Shown here: piece after piece, positions 1 through 7,251 of the stretch
How the letters are laid out: the number at the start of each line of letters is the position of its first letter
Numbering within the stretch: the stretch's first letter is position 1
DNA from: CAZIXN01 sp039180415
GTDB lineage: Bacteria > Planctomycetota > Phycisphaerae > Phycisphaerales > Phycisphaeraceae
Length of the DNA: 14,340 nt
Reading direction: 5' to 3'
NCBI GenBank assembly: GCA_039180415.1
Contig: JBCDDH010000082.1
Coordinates: 1 to 14,340 of the forward strand
Position numbers and translations under genes: made by a program
Notes under the pieces: generated by a model
The model's database searches: none
What the model was told of the DNA's origin: nothing
The model's input: the letters and a program-made list of their open reading frames with translations, nothing else

Positions 1-2
1 CG

Positions 3-863
3 TCAGCGGCAGAACAACCGCCGCCGACAAAGTGACGCATCGGGATCAAAGGCGGGGTCCGTAATAAAGTTCAAGAATTGCTCGTAATGGTTGAAGTTGT
101 TGCCGTCGAGGATGCCGCTCGGCGTCGTAATCCGGTTATCGAAGTCGTTGTAGGCCTCTTTGCTATTGACGGTCGCGGTGCTGCCATCCTGGAAGGAAAC
201 GTTGAAGCCGTTGAGGCTCGCGTGGGCGGTACGTTCGGGCCGGGAGGCGACGTCGAGGTTCATGACATCGTTATCTTCATAGTCGTCGAACGTCTGGTAG
301 ACGCGTTCGGTAACGACGCCGAAGCCGGGCGAAGTGCCGTCCAGATTCTGGGCTCGCGGGTTGTGGTGGTAAGAGGTCAGCACATTCCGGCTGCCGCTCG
401 GGGAAGCCACCGAGGCGGAGGGCCAACCATCGGTGTTGTAATCTTCAAAGGTGTAGAGTTCGAATTCCTGCGAAGGGCAGTAGAAGGCCTCGGGCTGAGT
501 GAAGTGGCCTTCGTCGAAGAGCTGTCCCATGTTGTGGAACGTGTCGCCGTCGCCAACGCCGTCGATGATGACAGCGATCTGTGTGTGCTGCGTGGACTGG
601 AGTTGTTGAGAAAATCTCCGCCGAGTACCGGGGTCGGAACTGAAGCGGGCGACGATCCCGCTGACGGGCAGGAAGCTGTTGTTGTCCGTGGAGTAAGCGG
701 CGATGGCGATGCCCTGCTGGCGAAGGTTGGAATTGCACGCGGTTAGGCGAGCCTGTTCGCGGGCGGCGCTCAGGGCCGGCAACAGAATGCCAATCAGCAG
801 GGCGATGATCGAGATCACCACGAGCAGTTCGATCAGGGTGAAGGCGTGGGTGCGTCCGTTCAT
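3..863 (-). CDS. Pseudopilin-like protein with prepilin-type N-terminal cleavage/methylation domain
   Basis: A 286-aa protein that begins with a type IV/type II-secretion prepilin leader: a short basic leader, then FTLIELLVV (residues 8-16) running into a hydrophobic helix to about residue 30. Cleavage is expected between Ala7 and Phe8, with Ala rather than the usual Gly at -1; Glu12 is the conserved Glu5 of mature pilins. The C-terminal half contains GFNVSFQDGS (219-228), like the VNVLFADG motif near the end of many planctomycete pseudopilins. The start at 863 is chosen because it follows AAGGA with 6-base spacing (870-874) and because longer versions place charged residues before the leader. 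Its ATG overlaps the stop of the upstream LacI gene (ATGA), so the two are probably co-translated. Known for the family: the helix packs into a pseudopilus after prepilin peptidase cleavage. The specific role is unknown; display of a carbohydrate-related domain at the cell surface is a guess. The gene appears less GC-rich than its neighbours. Confidence 0.85.
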   Translation of the reverse strand: MNGRTHAFTLIELLVVISIIALLIGILLPALSAAREQARLTACNSNLRQQGIAIAAYSTDNNSFLPVSGIVARFSSDPGTRRRFSQQLQSTQHTQIAVIIDGVGDGDTFHNMGQLFDEGHFTQPEAFYCPSQEFELYTFEDYNTDGWPSASVASPSGSRNVLTSYHHNPRAQNLDGTSPGFGVVTERVYQTFDDYEDNDVMNLDVASRPERTAHASLNGFNVSFQDGSTATVNSKEAYNDFDNRITTPSGILDGNNFNHYEQFLNFITDPAFDPDASLCRRRLFCR

Positions 864-1984
864 GTGCGATCCTTCGCCGGAAGAGGGGAAGGGGTGGAGG
901 CCCCGCAAGACTCGCCGACGACTAGGCGGGGCGCGACGACGAAGTGTTCACGCGGCCGGGGGGCGTCGGCGGGCAGTTCGATGTGGTCGAGCAGGCAGCG
1001 GATGGCCAGGCGGGCGATCTTGGTGTCGCGCCGGTCGATGCTGGTAAGGCGGACATCCGAGGCCCAGCCGATGGGCTCGCGCTGGCAGCTCACCAGCGCG
1101 ACGTCGTCGGGGACCCGCACGCCCCGACGACGCAGCTCACCCATCAGCCACATAGCCGAGGTTTCGTTGGTGGTGATCACGCCGTCGGCCCCGCGATCGA
1201 GGATCTCGTCGACGCACTGCCGGGTGATCCGCGGCCGGTCGATGAGCGACCGGTCGGCGAACACGAATTGATCGGACTTGTTGCACGGCCGGCCGATTTC
1301 CCCGTAGGCGGCCATGAAGCCGTCGTCCCATTGCTGGGTTCGGATGTGCTGAGGCCGGCCCTTGCGGCGGATCATGACGATGCGCCGGCGCCCTTGTCGC
1401 AACAGGTGCGAGGCGGCAAGGTAGGAGAGCTGCCGGAAATCAACCGAGACGTAGCTCACGTCGGCGTCGACGATGGGCGCGGGCATGAAGACACAATTGG
1501 GGAAGCGTTCGAAGAGCTTGACCACGCGATCGCCGAACTGCGGATAGTGGTGGGCCATGCAAAGCACGCCCTCGACCTCGCGGCCGTAGAAGTCGTCGGC
1601 GAATTCGCTGATCTTCCCAAGGTTGTTGTGGACATAGCCCACCAACAGACGGAAGCCACGCTGTGTGCACATCCGGTCGATCGCCTGGAGTTGGCGGGTG
1701 GCGGAGCTGCCGGCGGCGACATCGACGACCACCCCGATCACCCGGGTCCGTTTGCCCGCGAGGGTCTGGGCGGCGAGGCTTGGGCGGTAATCGAATTGAG
1801 CGGCGACTTCGCGGACCCGCCGGGCCGTCTCCTTGCCGACGCGGGTGTTGGCACCGCCGGTACCCAACAGAACCTTTGAGGCGGTAGCCCGCGAGACGTT
1901 CGCCTGCCGTGCGATGTCCACGATCCGCACCCGCTTTGCCTGGCGGCTGATCACCCCTACGGGATCGGGAAGCGCGGTACTCAT
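860..1984 (-). CDS. LacI family transcriptional regulator
   Basis: A 374-aa LacI/GalR-type repressor. The N-terminal helix-turn-helix lies at about residues 20-65 (VRIVDIARQANVSRATASKV), followed by the hinge region DYRPSLAAQTLAGKRT (65-80) and a periplasmic-binding-protein-like sensor domain beginning at VIGVVVDV (82-89). C-terminal landmarks are VDFRQLSYLAASHLLRQGRR (181-200), DGVITTNE (267-274) and VPDDVALVSC (291-300). Length fits the family (about 330-370). About 19 residues precede the HTH, slightly more than usual, so a start a little downstream is possible; no clear Shine-Dalgarno precedes 1984. A sigma-70-like promoter and a perfect palindrome lie upstream, which suggests autorepression. 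The stop overlaps the pseudopilin start by 4 bases. It lies just downstream of, and on the same strand as, a sugar uptake and metabolism operon, so a sugar or sugar phosphate is the likely effector; which one cannot be read from the sequence. Confidence 0.93.
   Translation of the reverse strand: MSTALPDPVGVISRQAKRVRIVDIARQANVSRATASKVLLGTGGANTRVGKETARRVREVAAQFDYRPSLAAQTLAGKRTRVIGVVVDVAAGSSATRQLQAIDRMCTQRGFRLLVGYVHNNLGKISEFADDFYGREVEGVLCMAHHYPQFGDRVVKLFERFPNCVFMPAPIVDADVSYVSVDFRQLSYLAASHLLRQGRRRIVMIRRKGRPQHIRTQQWDDGFMAAYGEIGRPCNKSDQFVFADRSLIDRPRITRQCVDEILDRGADGVITTNETSAMWLMGELRRRGVRVPDDVALVSCQREPIGWASDVRLTSIDRRDTKIARLAIRCLLDHIELPADAPRPREHFVVAPRLVVGESCGASTPSPLPAKDRT
870..874 (-). promoter_or_regulatory. 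Ribosome binding site of the pseudopilin gene
   Basis: AAGGA on the minus strand, 6 bases before the ATG at 863. It lies inside the 3' end of the LacI gene and decides the pseudopilin start in favour of 863 over the in-frame ATG at 908. Confidence 0.6.
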
Positions 1985-2061
1985 GACGGCGAAAAAGGAG
2001 AGGCCGAGAAGCGGCCGAAAACAGACTGCGAAGCCGGCAGCAGGAACCGACGATGAGAAAA

Positions 2062-2079
2062 TGACTTCGCGCGAAGTCA
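2062..2079. promoter_or_regulatory. Perfect 18-bp palindrome, probable LacI-type operator
   Basis: TGACTTCGCGCGAAGTCA is a perfect inverted repeat of two 9-base arms with a central CpG step, the layout typical of LacI/GalR family operators. It overlaps the last base of the proposed -10 box of the LacI gene and covers the expected transcription start. A repressor bound here would block the LacI-pseudopilin transcript. Autoregulation by the adjacent LacI protein is an inference. Confidence 0.7.
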
Positions 2080-2106
2080 GTGTAATCAGATTTCACGGGG
2101 AGTCAA
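2079..2106 (-). promoter_or_regulatory. Sigma-70-like promoter of the LacI-pseudopilin operon
   Basis: On the minus strand, TTGACT (-35, 2101-2106) and TACACT (-10, 2079-2084) are separated by 16 bases. The transcription start would fall near 2072, inside the palindrome, giving an untranslated leader of roughly 90 bases. The surrounding gap (1985-2188) is more AT-rich than the flanking genes. No hairpin terminator is visible after the isomerase gene in this gap, only a T-rich run on the minus strand near 2171-2180, so some read-through from the upstream operon is possible. Confidence 0.6.
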
Positions 2107-2188
2107 CGGAAAACTCCGCATCCGGCCCGAAACTAGGGTTTCTGACAACCAGAATTTTGGAATCGCGAAAAAACCAAACAAATTACTA

Positions 2189-3028
2189 TCAAATCAGCCT
2201 GGGCAGCGCCTCGGCGGTGTGCTGGAGCAGGCCCGGTGACGGCGGGAGCATCTCCGCGATCAACGTTTTTTCGTAACCCACGGCCCGCAGCGCCGCGATG
2301 GTCTCGGGCCAGGGCACGTCGCCTTGCCCGAGCCGGCAGAAGTCGTATTTGCCCTGCCAGTCAAAATCGTGTTTGAAGTCTTTGACGTGGACCCGCTTGA
2401 TCCGCGGACCCAGCAGCTCGATCCAGTGCGGCGGATGCTGGTGGTAGCCCAGGGCGTTGCCGACGTCGAAATACACCCCGACGCGATCGCTGGCAAAGCC
2501 ATCCACAAAGTCCCGCAGCTCGACCGGCGAGAGGAACATGCCGTTCCACACGTTCTCCAGGCACAGATCGACACCCACCGACTCGGCCGTCTTCAACAAC
2601 CGCTGGACGTTCTCTCGGCAGCGCTCGACCGCGACGTCGTAACGCACCTTCTGGTCCGGAACGAACGGACATCCGACGATCCCGGGCACGTAGAGCAAGG
2701 CCTCGCAACCCAGCCAGGCCGTCCGTTGCAGTGCGGCGGCCATGGCGGCGAGGCTCTCTTCCCGCACCTTTGCGTCGTCGCTGACCGGGTTCATGCCCCA
2801 GCTCAGCCCGCAAGCGACGGTCGCAACGTGCAGCCCGGATGCGTCGATCTGCCGCCGAATCGCTTCGCACTCCGCTTGCGTCGAGCCGACATGGAGCACG
2901 CCCGCGTCGGCGATCGAGAGCTCCAAGGCTTCGAAGCCCAAGGACTTTGCCTCGGCCAACGCGTCGGCGACGGGGTGGGTGTTCTCCAAGCCCTTGGCGA
3001 ACGACCAGTACGAGATGCCCGGGATCAT
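2189..3028 (-). CDS. Sugar phosphate isomerase/epimerase, xylose isomerase-like TIM barrel
   Basis: A 279-aa protein of the AP endonuclease 2 / xylose isomerase-like TIM-barrel superfamily. The expected metal ligands are visible: Glu158 in CLENVWNG, Asp188 in YFDVGNA, His214 in RVHVKDFK, and Glu259 in LIAEM, the same order and spacing as in D-tagatose 3-epimerase and related ketose epimerases. LGQGDVPWPETIAAL (233-247) is the usual loop before the last strands. There is no signal peptide, so it is cytoplasmic. The start at 3028 is chosen because the protein then begins with the family-typical MIPGISYWSF and its ATG overlaps the stop of the lipoprotein gene (ATGA). Residues further upstream in the frame are low-complexity and lie inside the lipoprotein gene. 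It is the last gene of the sulfatase-symporter operon, so it probably converts the imported sugar. The exact substrate cannot be assigned from sequence; a myo-inosose-type enzyme or plain epimerase are alternatives. Confidence 0.9.
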   Translation of the reverse strand: MIPGISYWSFAKGLENTHPVADALAEAKSLGFEALELSIADAGVLHVGSTQAECEAIRRQIDASGLHVATVACGLSWGMNPVSDDAKVREESLAAMAAALQRTAWLGCEALLYVPGIVGCPFVPDQKVRYDVAVERCRENVQRLLKTAESVGVDLCLENVWNGMFLSPVELRDFVDGFASDRVGVYFDVGNALGYHQHPPHWIELLGPRIKRVHVKDFKHDFDWQGKYDFCRLGQGDVPWPETIAALRAVGYEKTLIAEMLPPSPGLLQHTAEALPRLI

Positions 3029-3870
3029 GGCGAAGCCTCCGTGGAAGGTGCGGAACGGTTTGGTTCGGGAACAAGCTCGAGCGGCGCGTGATGCGTCCGC
3101 AGGTGGAAGGCCGTCCGCGGCTGGGGCGGGAACATGGACAACTCGGGGCCGCCCGCGCCGTCGGCGTCGCGCGGCAGGTGGTGGCCGTAGTTGTATCGAG
3201 CCACCAGCGTGGTCAACGGCCGATCCATGGTCCACGACGGATCGATCGCCCGCAGCGCCGCCCAGGGCAGCCGCAGCGTCGCCGACCAGCCCGCATCCAC
3301 ATCACGGTGCGCGTTGGCCGTGCCCCGCCGGGTCACGGCCGCTTCGAACGGCGCGTCGCCTATCACCTCGGCCAAACCCGGCCGCAGCCAACGTGTCGCC
3401 GTGCGCAAGCCCGTCGGGCTGACGTGCAGTTCCAAGTACCAGCCGAGCCGGGTCGTGCCGTCGGCCTCGATCCGCGCGGGCGGGCCGATGAACCATTCGA
3501 GGGTGTCGCCCCGCCGAAACAACGAATCGCCGTCCCGCTCGGCCAGGCAGACCAGGTCCGCGTCGTCCAGCTCGGCCCGCAGGTACACCGCCTCGTCGTC
3601 GTAGCCCAGCGCGAACCAGCCCGCCTCGCGCACCGAACGGCCCGCCGCCTCCTGCTTTTGATTCAGCCGCAGCGCCGTCCGTTCGGCGTGGGACCATCCG
3701 TCCGCCGACGCCCAAACCGCGCGGTCGATCGCCGCCGCACGTACTGCCGGAACCGACGCCCCGGACGCCGCCACCCTCGACGCCGACGGCGCCGCGCACC
3801 CCGCGGTCAGCACGCCCGCCGCGCTCAGCGCGAGACACCCGCTCAACACCGGCCGATTGGTCCGACTCAT
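3025..3870 (-). CDS. Lipoprotein with CBM9-like carbohydrate-binding domain
   Basis: A 281-aa protein with a lipoprotein signal: a basic N-terminus, a hydrophobic stretch, and the lipobox Leu21-Thr-Ala-Gly-Cys25. The body (about 45-265) resembles the CBM9-like/DOMON-type fold often found in planctomycetes and Bacteroidetes: EAVYLRAELDDADLV (93-107), a GDTLEWFIGP segment (121-130), WYLELHVSPTGLRTATRW (144-161), and GWSATLRLPWAAL (194-206). Such domains bind sugars or the ends of glycans. It would be anchored in a membrane facing the periplasm. Its ATG overlaps the symporter stop and its stop overlaps the isomerase start (4 bases each), so it is translated as part of the operon. A role in capturing sugar for the symporter is inferred. 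The CBM9-like call rests on pattern resemblance and could be a related beta-sandwich. Confidence 0.8.
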   Translation of the reverse strand: MSRTNRPVLSGCLALSAAGVLTAGCAAPSASRVAASGASVPAVRAAAIDRAVWASADGWSHAERTALRLNQKQEAAGRSVREAGWFALGYDDEAVYLRAELDDADLVCLAERDGDSLFRRGDTLEWFIGPPARIEADGTTRLGWYLELHVSPTGLRTATRWLRPGLAEVIGDAPFEAAVTRRGTANAHRDVDAGWSATLRLPWAALRAIDPSWTMDRPLTTLVARYNYGHHLPRDADGAGGPELSMFPPQPRTAFHLRTHHAPLELVPEPNRSAPSTEASP

Positions 3871-5966
3871 GGTTTCACCGCCGAGGATTCGGCCGACGCG
3901 TCGGCGTCGCCCAGGTGTTCCGCAACCGTGCCGTCGTCGCTCGTGTCGCGGTCGAGCTTGCGGAGCGTCCGGAACAGGTCTCGCAAGTCGATCACACCAC
4001 CGATCAGGAACCACACCGTCGCCACCACGCCGATCACGCCCGACAGCGCGACCTTGAACAGCCACCAGTTCGCCCAGGCCGCATCGGTCTGCATCAGGCC
4101 GAAACCCAGGTTGGCGACCGTGAGCACCACGAACCCGCCGAAGAACAGGACGAACAGCGCGTACTTGCCGGCGAAGATCCACTTGTCGCCGGCGGTGAAC
4201 TCCGCGGTGACGCCCAACTTCCGCTGCCAGCCGGGGATGGCGTTCTGGGTGACGACAGCCGTGTCGCCGGGTTCGCCCTCCTTGAGCTTCGGGGCGTACG
4301 CGCCGCGGTGAAAGAGCTTGTCGGTGTTGAGCCGGGGGTCGGGCGAACTCAGCGACGCGATCACGTAGGCCGTGACCGCCGAGAGCGACGCGACGAACGC
4401 GAGGTGAACGCCGTTGAGCCAGAAGCGGTCGGGCAGCTCGCGGACCCACGCCACCTCCGAGTATCGGCCCTGCAACCACGGCACCAGGTTCGGCCACAGC
4501 AGGTTGTTCAGCACCACGCCGAACACCGCGAGCGTCGAGCCCGTGATCATCGCCGCCCACGCGCCCGACGTCGTACCCCGCTTCCAGTACAGCCCGCCGA
4601 TCAGCACCGCGCCCGCCCCGCCCGTGAACACCGCGCCGGTGATCTGGAAGTACATCAGGATGTACTCCTCCAGCGGGAACAGCATCGAGAACGTCCACGC
4701 GAACAGCGCGACCCCGATCACCGAAATACGCAGCACCTTCAGGTGCTGCTCCGGCGTCCACGGCTTCCGCTCTTTGAGCTGGCGCATCGGCATGGCCACG
4801 TCCTGCACGAAGATCGAGCCCCAGCTGTGCAGATAGGTCGAGTCGGTCGTGAGCGTCGCCATGATCATGACCGCCGCCAGCAGCCCCATGACGCCCACCG
4901 GCAGGATCTCCGACATCGCCACGGTCGTGGTCATCTGCTTGGCGATCTGGTCGCTGCCGATCCCGTCGAGCGTCTGCCGCGCCGCCCGGGCCTGCTCGAA
5001 ATACTCCGGCGCCTGGAACAGCACGTACGCACAGATCGCCGCCAACGGCACGATCAGGCCCTGCACCAGCAGCCGAAACTGCGCGATCACCACCGCCATC
5101 TTCGCTTCGTGCGGGCTCTTGGCGGCGCTGTTGTAGCCCTGGCTGCCCTGCCACACCATGTAGTTGTAGACCCGCAGCGCCGCGAGCGTCATGAAAAACA
5201 GCGGGTTGAAGCTCGGCAGCTTGCCCTGGTCGAACGGATTGATCTTGCTCTCGCCTTCGGGCTGATGGCTGAGCGTCTCGATGATCGTGCCCCACGGGAA
5301 GATCCACAACAGCACGCCCAGCAGCACCACGAACGCAACCCCCAGGAACTGGCCCTGCACCCAGTCGCTCACCATCACGGCGATCTGCCCGCCGTTGAGC
5401 GTGATGAACAGCGCGACGCTCAGCAGCACGGCCATCACCAAGCCCATCATCAGGTTCAGTTCCAGCGACGTTCCCGGCACCGTGACCATCCACTGCTGAG
5501 CCAACCCATCGAGCCCGAGGAAGTAGATGAAAAACCGCGCGGTGACCGCGGGGAAGATGCCGTAGTTGAAGATGCCGCTAAGCCAGCACAGCAACCCCGC
5601 GAACACCCGGAAGCGCCGGCTGTAGCGCCGCTCGAGGAATTGCGCCAGCGTCATGACCCGCGTCTGCCGGTAGCGGTAGATCACCCAGCCAGACATCGCC
5701 AAGATCAGCGAGATCGGCGCGAGCATCGAGTTCCAATGCATCGCCCCGAGCCCCGCCTCGTAGAACTGCTCCCACTGCGCAACGATCGTGATCGTGCCGA
5801 TCCCCGCCGCGCTGCTCGCCACGGTCAGCAAGTACCTACCCGCGCATCGGTTGGCCGAGAGGAAGTCGGCGACGCTGCGGGTGAAACGTTGCGTGTACCA
5901 GGCCATCCCCAGCACCATCGCCAACGCCCCCGCCACGATCGCGTAATCCAAAAGGTGCAGGTTCAT
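3867..5966 (-). CDS. Sodium:solute symporter (SSS family) with extended C-terminus
   Basis: A 699-aa polytopic membrane protein of the SSS (SLC5-like) family. It opens with LLDYAIVAGALAMVLGMAWY (first helix), then RSVADFLSANRCAGRYLLTVASSAAG, and has the sodium-site region IMATLTTDSTYLHSWGSIFVQDV (about 368-390) with its Thr/Ser cluster. About 13 core helices are seen. After residue 580 an extra segment of roughly 120 residues carries two or three more hydrophobic helices (about 598-622 and 635-658) and an acidic, Ser/Ala-rich tail (671-699). The start at 5966 fits family N-termini and follows GGAG with 8-base spacing (5975-5978); an ATG at 5999 would add 11 residues. The stop overlaps the lipoprotein start. 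It sits 45 bases after the ROK gene. Expected role: sodium-coupled import of a mono- or oligosaccharide, probably the substrate of the neighbouring sulfatase or isomerase. The substrate is not visible in the sequence. Confidence 0.93.
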   Translation of the reverse strand: MNLHLLDYAIVAGALAMVLGMAWYTQRFTRSVADFLSANRCAGRYLLTVASSAAGIGTITIVAQWEQFYEAGLGAMHWNSMLAPISLILAMSGWVIYRYRQTRVMTLAQFLERRYSRRFRVFAGLLCWLSGIFNYGIFPAVTARFFIYFLGLDGLAQQWMVTVPGTSLELNLMMGLVMAVLLSVALFITLNGGQIAVMVSDWVQGQFLGVAFVVLLGVLLWIFPWGTIIETLSHQPEGESKINPFDQGKLPSFNPLFFMTLAALRVYNYMVWQGSQGYNSAAKSPHEAKMAVVIAQFRLLVQGLIVPLAAICAYVLFQAPEYFEQARAARQTLDGIGSDQIAKQMTTTVAMSEILPVGVMGLLAAVMIMATLTTDSTYLHSWGSIFVQDVAMPMRQLKERKPWTPEQHLKVLRISVIGVALFAWTFSMLFPLEEYILMYFQITGAVFTGGAGAVLIGGLYWKRGTTSGAWAAMITGSTLAVFGVVLNNLLWPNLVPWLQGRYSEVAWVRELPDRFWLNGVHLAFVASLSAVTAYVIASLSSPDPRLNTDKLFHRGAYAPKLKEGEPGDTAVVTQNAIPGWQRKLGVTAEFTAGDKWIFAGKYALFVLFFGGFVVLTVANLGFGLMQTDAAWANWWLFKVALSGVIGVVATVWFLIGGVIDLRDLFRTLRKLDRDTSDDGTVAEHLGDADASAESSAVKP

Positions 5967-6011
5967 GCCCAAAGCTCCGTGCGCCCCGACCCGGACCACC
6001 CGCCCTGTCGA

Positions 6012-7190
6012 TCACCCGAAACGACCCAAGCCCACCGACTCCGGCAACGCCTCCCGCCCGCCCGTCACGTGCGACAACGCCAACGAGGACGCCCACGACG
6101 CGCCGCCCACCGTCCCCCGCTGGGGCTGCCAACCTTCGATCAGCACCCGCTCCCGCAGCACCGGCAGCACCCGCCGCCGGACCCGCTCCTCCAGCCGCGC
6201 CAGCACCGTGGGCGAGCCCATCAACGAACCCGTCAGCACCAAGCGGTCCGGCCGCAGCAGGTTCACCGACCCCGCCACCACCCGAGCCAGGTGTCCCAGC
6301 ACCCACCGGCCCGCCGCGCCGAGCGTTTCCGCCTCCAACGCCGCCCGCAGGCGACGCGTCTCGTCGGGGTCGCGCAGACGCAGCTGCGCCGTGCTCACGA
6401 CGCGTTCGACGCAGCCGATCTGCCCGCAGTAACACCGCGCCGTCTTCACCGGCAGCGCCATGTGCCCCATCTCGTTCGCGCCCCGCACGCAACCCGCGTT
6501 GCCCGCACCCCGCAGCATCACCGACGCGCCCAGTTCCCCGTCGCCCACCGACACGAACAGCACGTCTTGGTCCGGCGCCGCCGCGTCGCTTAGCCGCCAC
6601 GTCTCCGCCGCCGACTGCACCACGTTGTCCACGACCACCGGCCGACCCCCCGCCGCCGCCACCAACGACGACAACGACGCGCCGCGCGCGTTGGGCTGCG
6701 CCGCACTGAACAACAGCCGGCCGCCGCCTTCGTCCAACTCCACCAGCCCCGGAACGCTCACGCCCACCCCAACCACCGCGGCACAAGCTTCGCACGCCTC
6801 GGCCACCCGTGCCGCCGCCCGCTCGACCGCCGTCGCCGAACCCGCGCGCGCGCCGACCGACACCCGGTCCCGCACCACCGGTCCGACCACCCGCCCCAGC
6901 AGGTCCGTCGTCGCCACCTCCAGCCGGCCCCGCGAAATCGCCACCCCCACCAGCCGGTCCGGCCCGCCCGTCAACACCACGTATTCCGCCGGACGACCAC
7001 GCCCCTTCTCCCGCGCCAGGCCCCGGGGGTCATCCGGCTCCCGCACCGCCGCGTACCCGTCCGCCAACAGACGATCCACCGCCTCTCCGATGCTGTTGAA
7101 CCGCACCCCCAACTCCCTCGAAAGCATCGCTTTGCTCATCGCGCCGCGCCGCAGCAGACATCCAATAATGCGGCGCCGGAGAATATCCAT
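6012..7190 (-). CDS. ROK family transcriptional regulator (NagC/XylR/Mlc type)
   Basis: A 392-aa protein. An N-terminal winged helix-turn-helix spans about residues 3-50 (RRIIGCLLRRGAMSKAMLSRELG), followed by a ROK domain from about 80. The ROK zinc-site motif is intact: EMGH (240-243) and CYCGQIGCVE (253-262) with Cys253, Cys255 and Cys260. The stretch that reads ENDxN in ROK sugar kinases is VDNVVQ here (187-192): the catalytic Asp position is Val190, consistent with a sugar-binding repressor without kinase activity. The start at 7190 is preferred because a TATGGT box with a matching -35 ends 7 bases before it; the ATG at 7202 lies inside that box. The stop is 45 bases before the symporter start. 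It is the natural candidate for control of the sulfatase-symporter operon, responding to a free or phosphorylated sugar (inference). Confidence 0.9.
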   Translation of the reverse strand: MDILRRRIIGCLLRRGAMSKAMLSRELGVRFNSIGEAVDRLLADGYAAVREPDDPRGLAREKGRGRPAEYVVLTGGPDRLVGVAISRGRLEVATTDLLGRVVGPVVRDRVSVGARAGSATAVERAAARVAEACEACAAVVGVGVSVPGLVELDEGGGRLLFSAAQPNARGASLSSLVAAAGGRPVVVDNVVQSAAETWRLSDAAAPDQDVLFVSVGDGELGASVMLRGAGNAGCVRGANEMGHMALPVKTARCYCGQIGCVERVVSTAQLRLRDPDETRRLRAALEAETLGAAGRWVLGHLARVVAGSVNLLRPDRLVLTGSLMGSPTVLARLEERVRRRVLPVLRERVLIEGWQPQRGTVGGASWASSLALSHVTGGREALPESVGLGRFG

Positions 7191-7197
7191 CGAACCG

Positions 7198-7226
7198 ACC
7201 ATAATTCACGGTGCCGACCGAAGCAA
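7198..7226 (-). promoter_or_regulatory. Promoter of the ROK gene, probably leaderless
   Basis: On the minus strand, TTGCTT (7221-7226) and TATGGT (7198-7203) are 17 bases apart, a good sigma-70 match. The -10 box ends 7 bases before the ATG at 7190, so transcription would begin at or next to the start codon. It would give the ROK-symporter-lipoprotein-isomerase genes a promoter separate from the sulfatase promoter. Confidence 0.6.
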
Positions 7227-7251
7227 GAGCCGATTCCCCTCGCCCAAGGCC

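Noticed and set aside
2839..4311. A 490-codon plus-strand open frame opposite the isomerase and lipoprotein genes
   Set aside because: Low-complexity Arg/Pro-rich translation, antisense to two genes linked by ATGA overlaps; no ribosome site or recognisable motif.
3915..6593. A very long open frame on the plus strand (892 codons) opposite the symporter and ROK genes
   Set aside because: It is rich in Arg, His, Pro and Gln with no domain or membrane pattern and lies opposite two clear genes; in GC-rich DNA the antisense frame of a real gene is often open.
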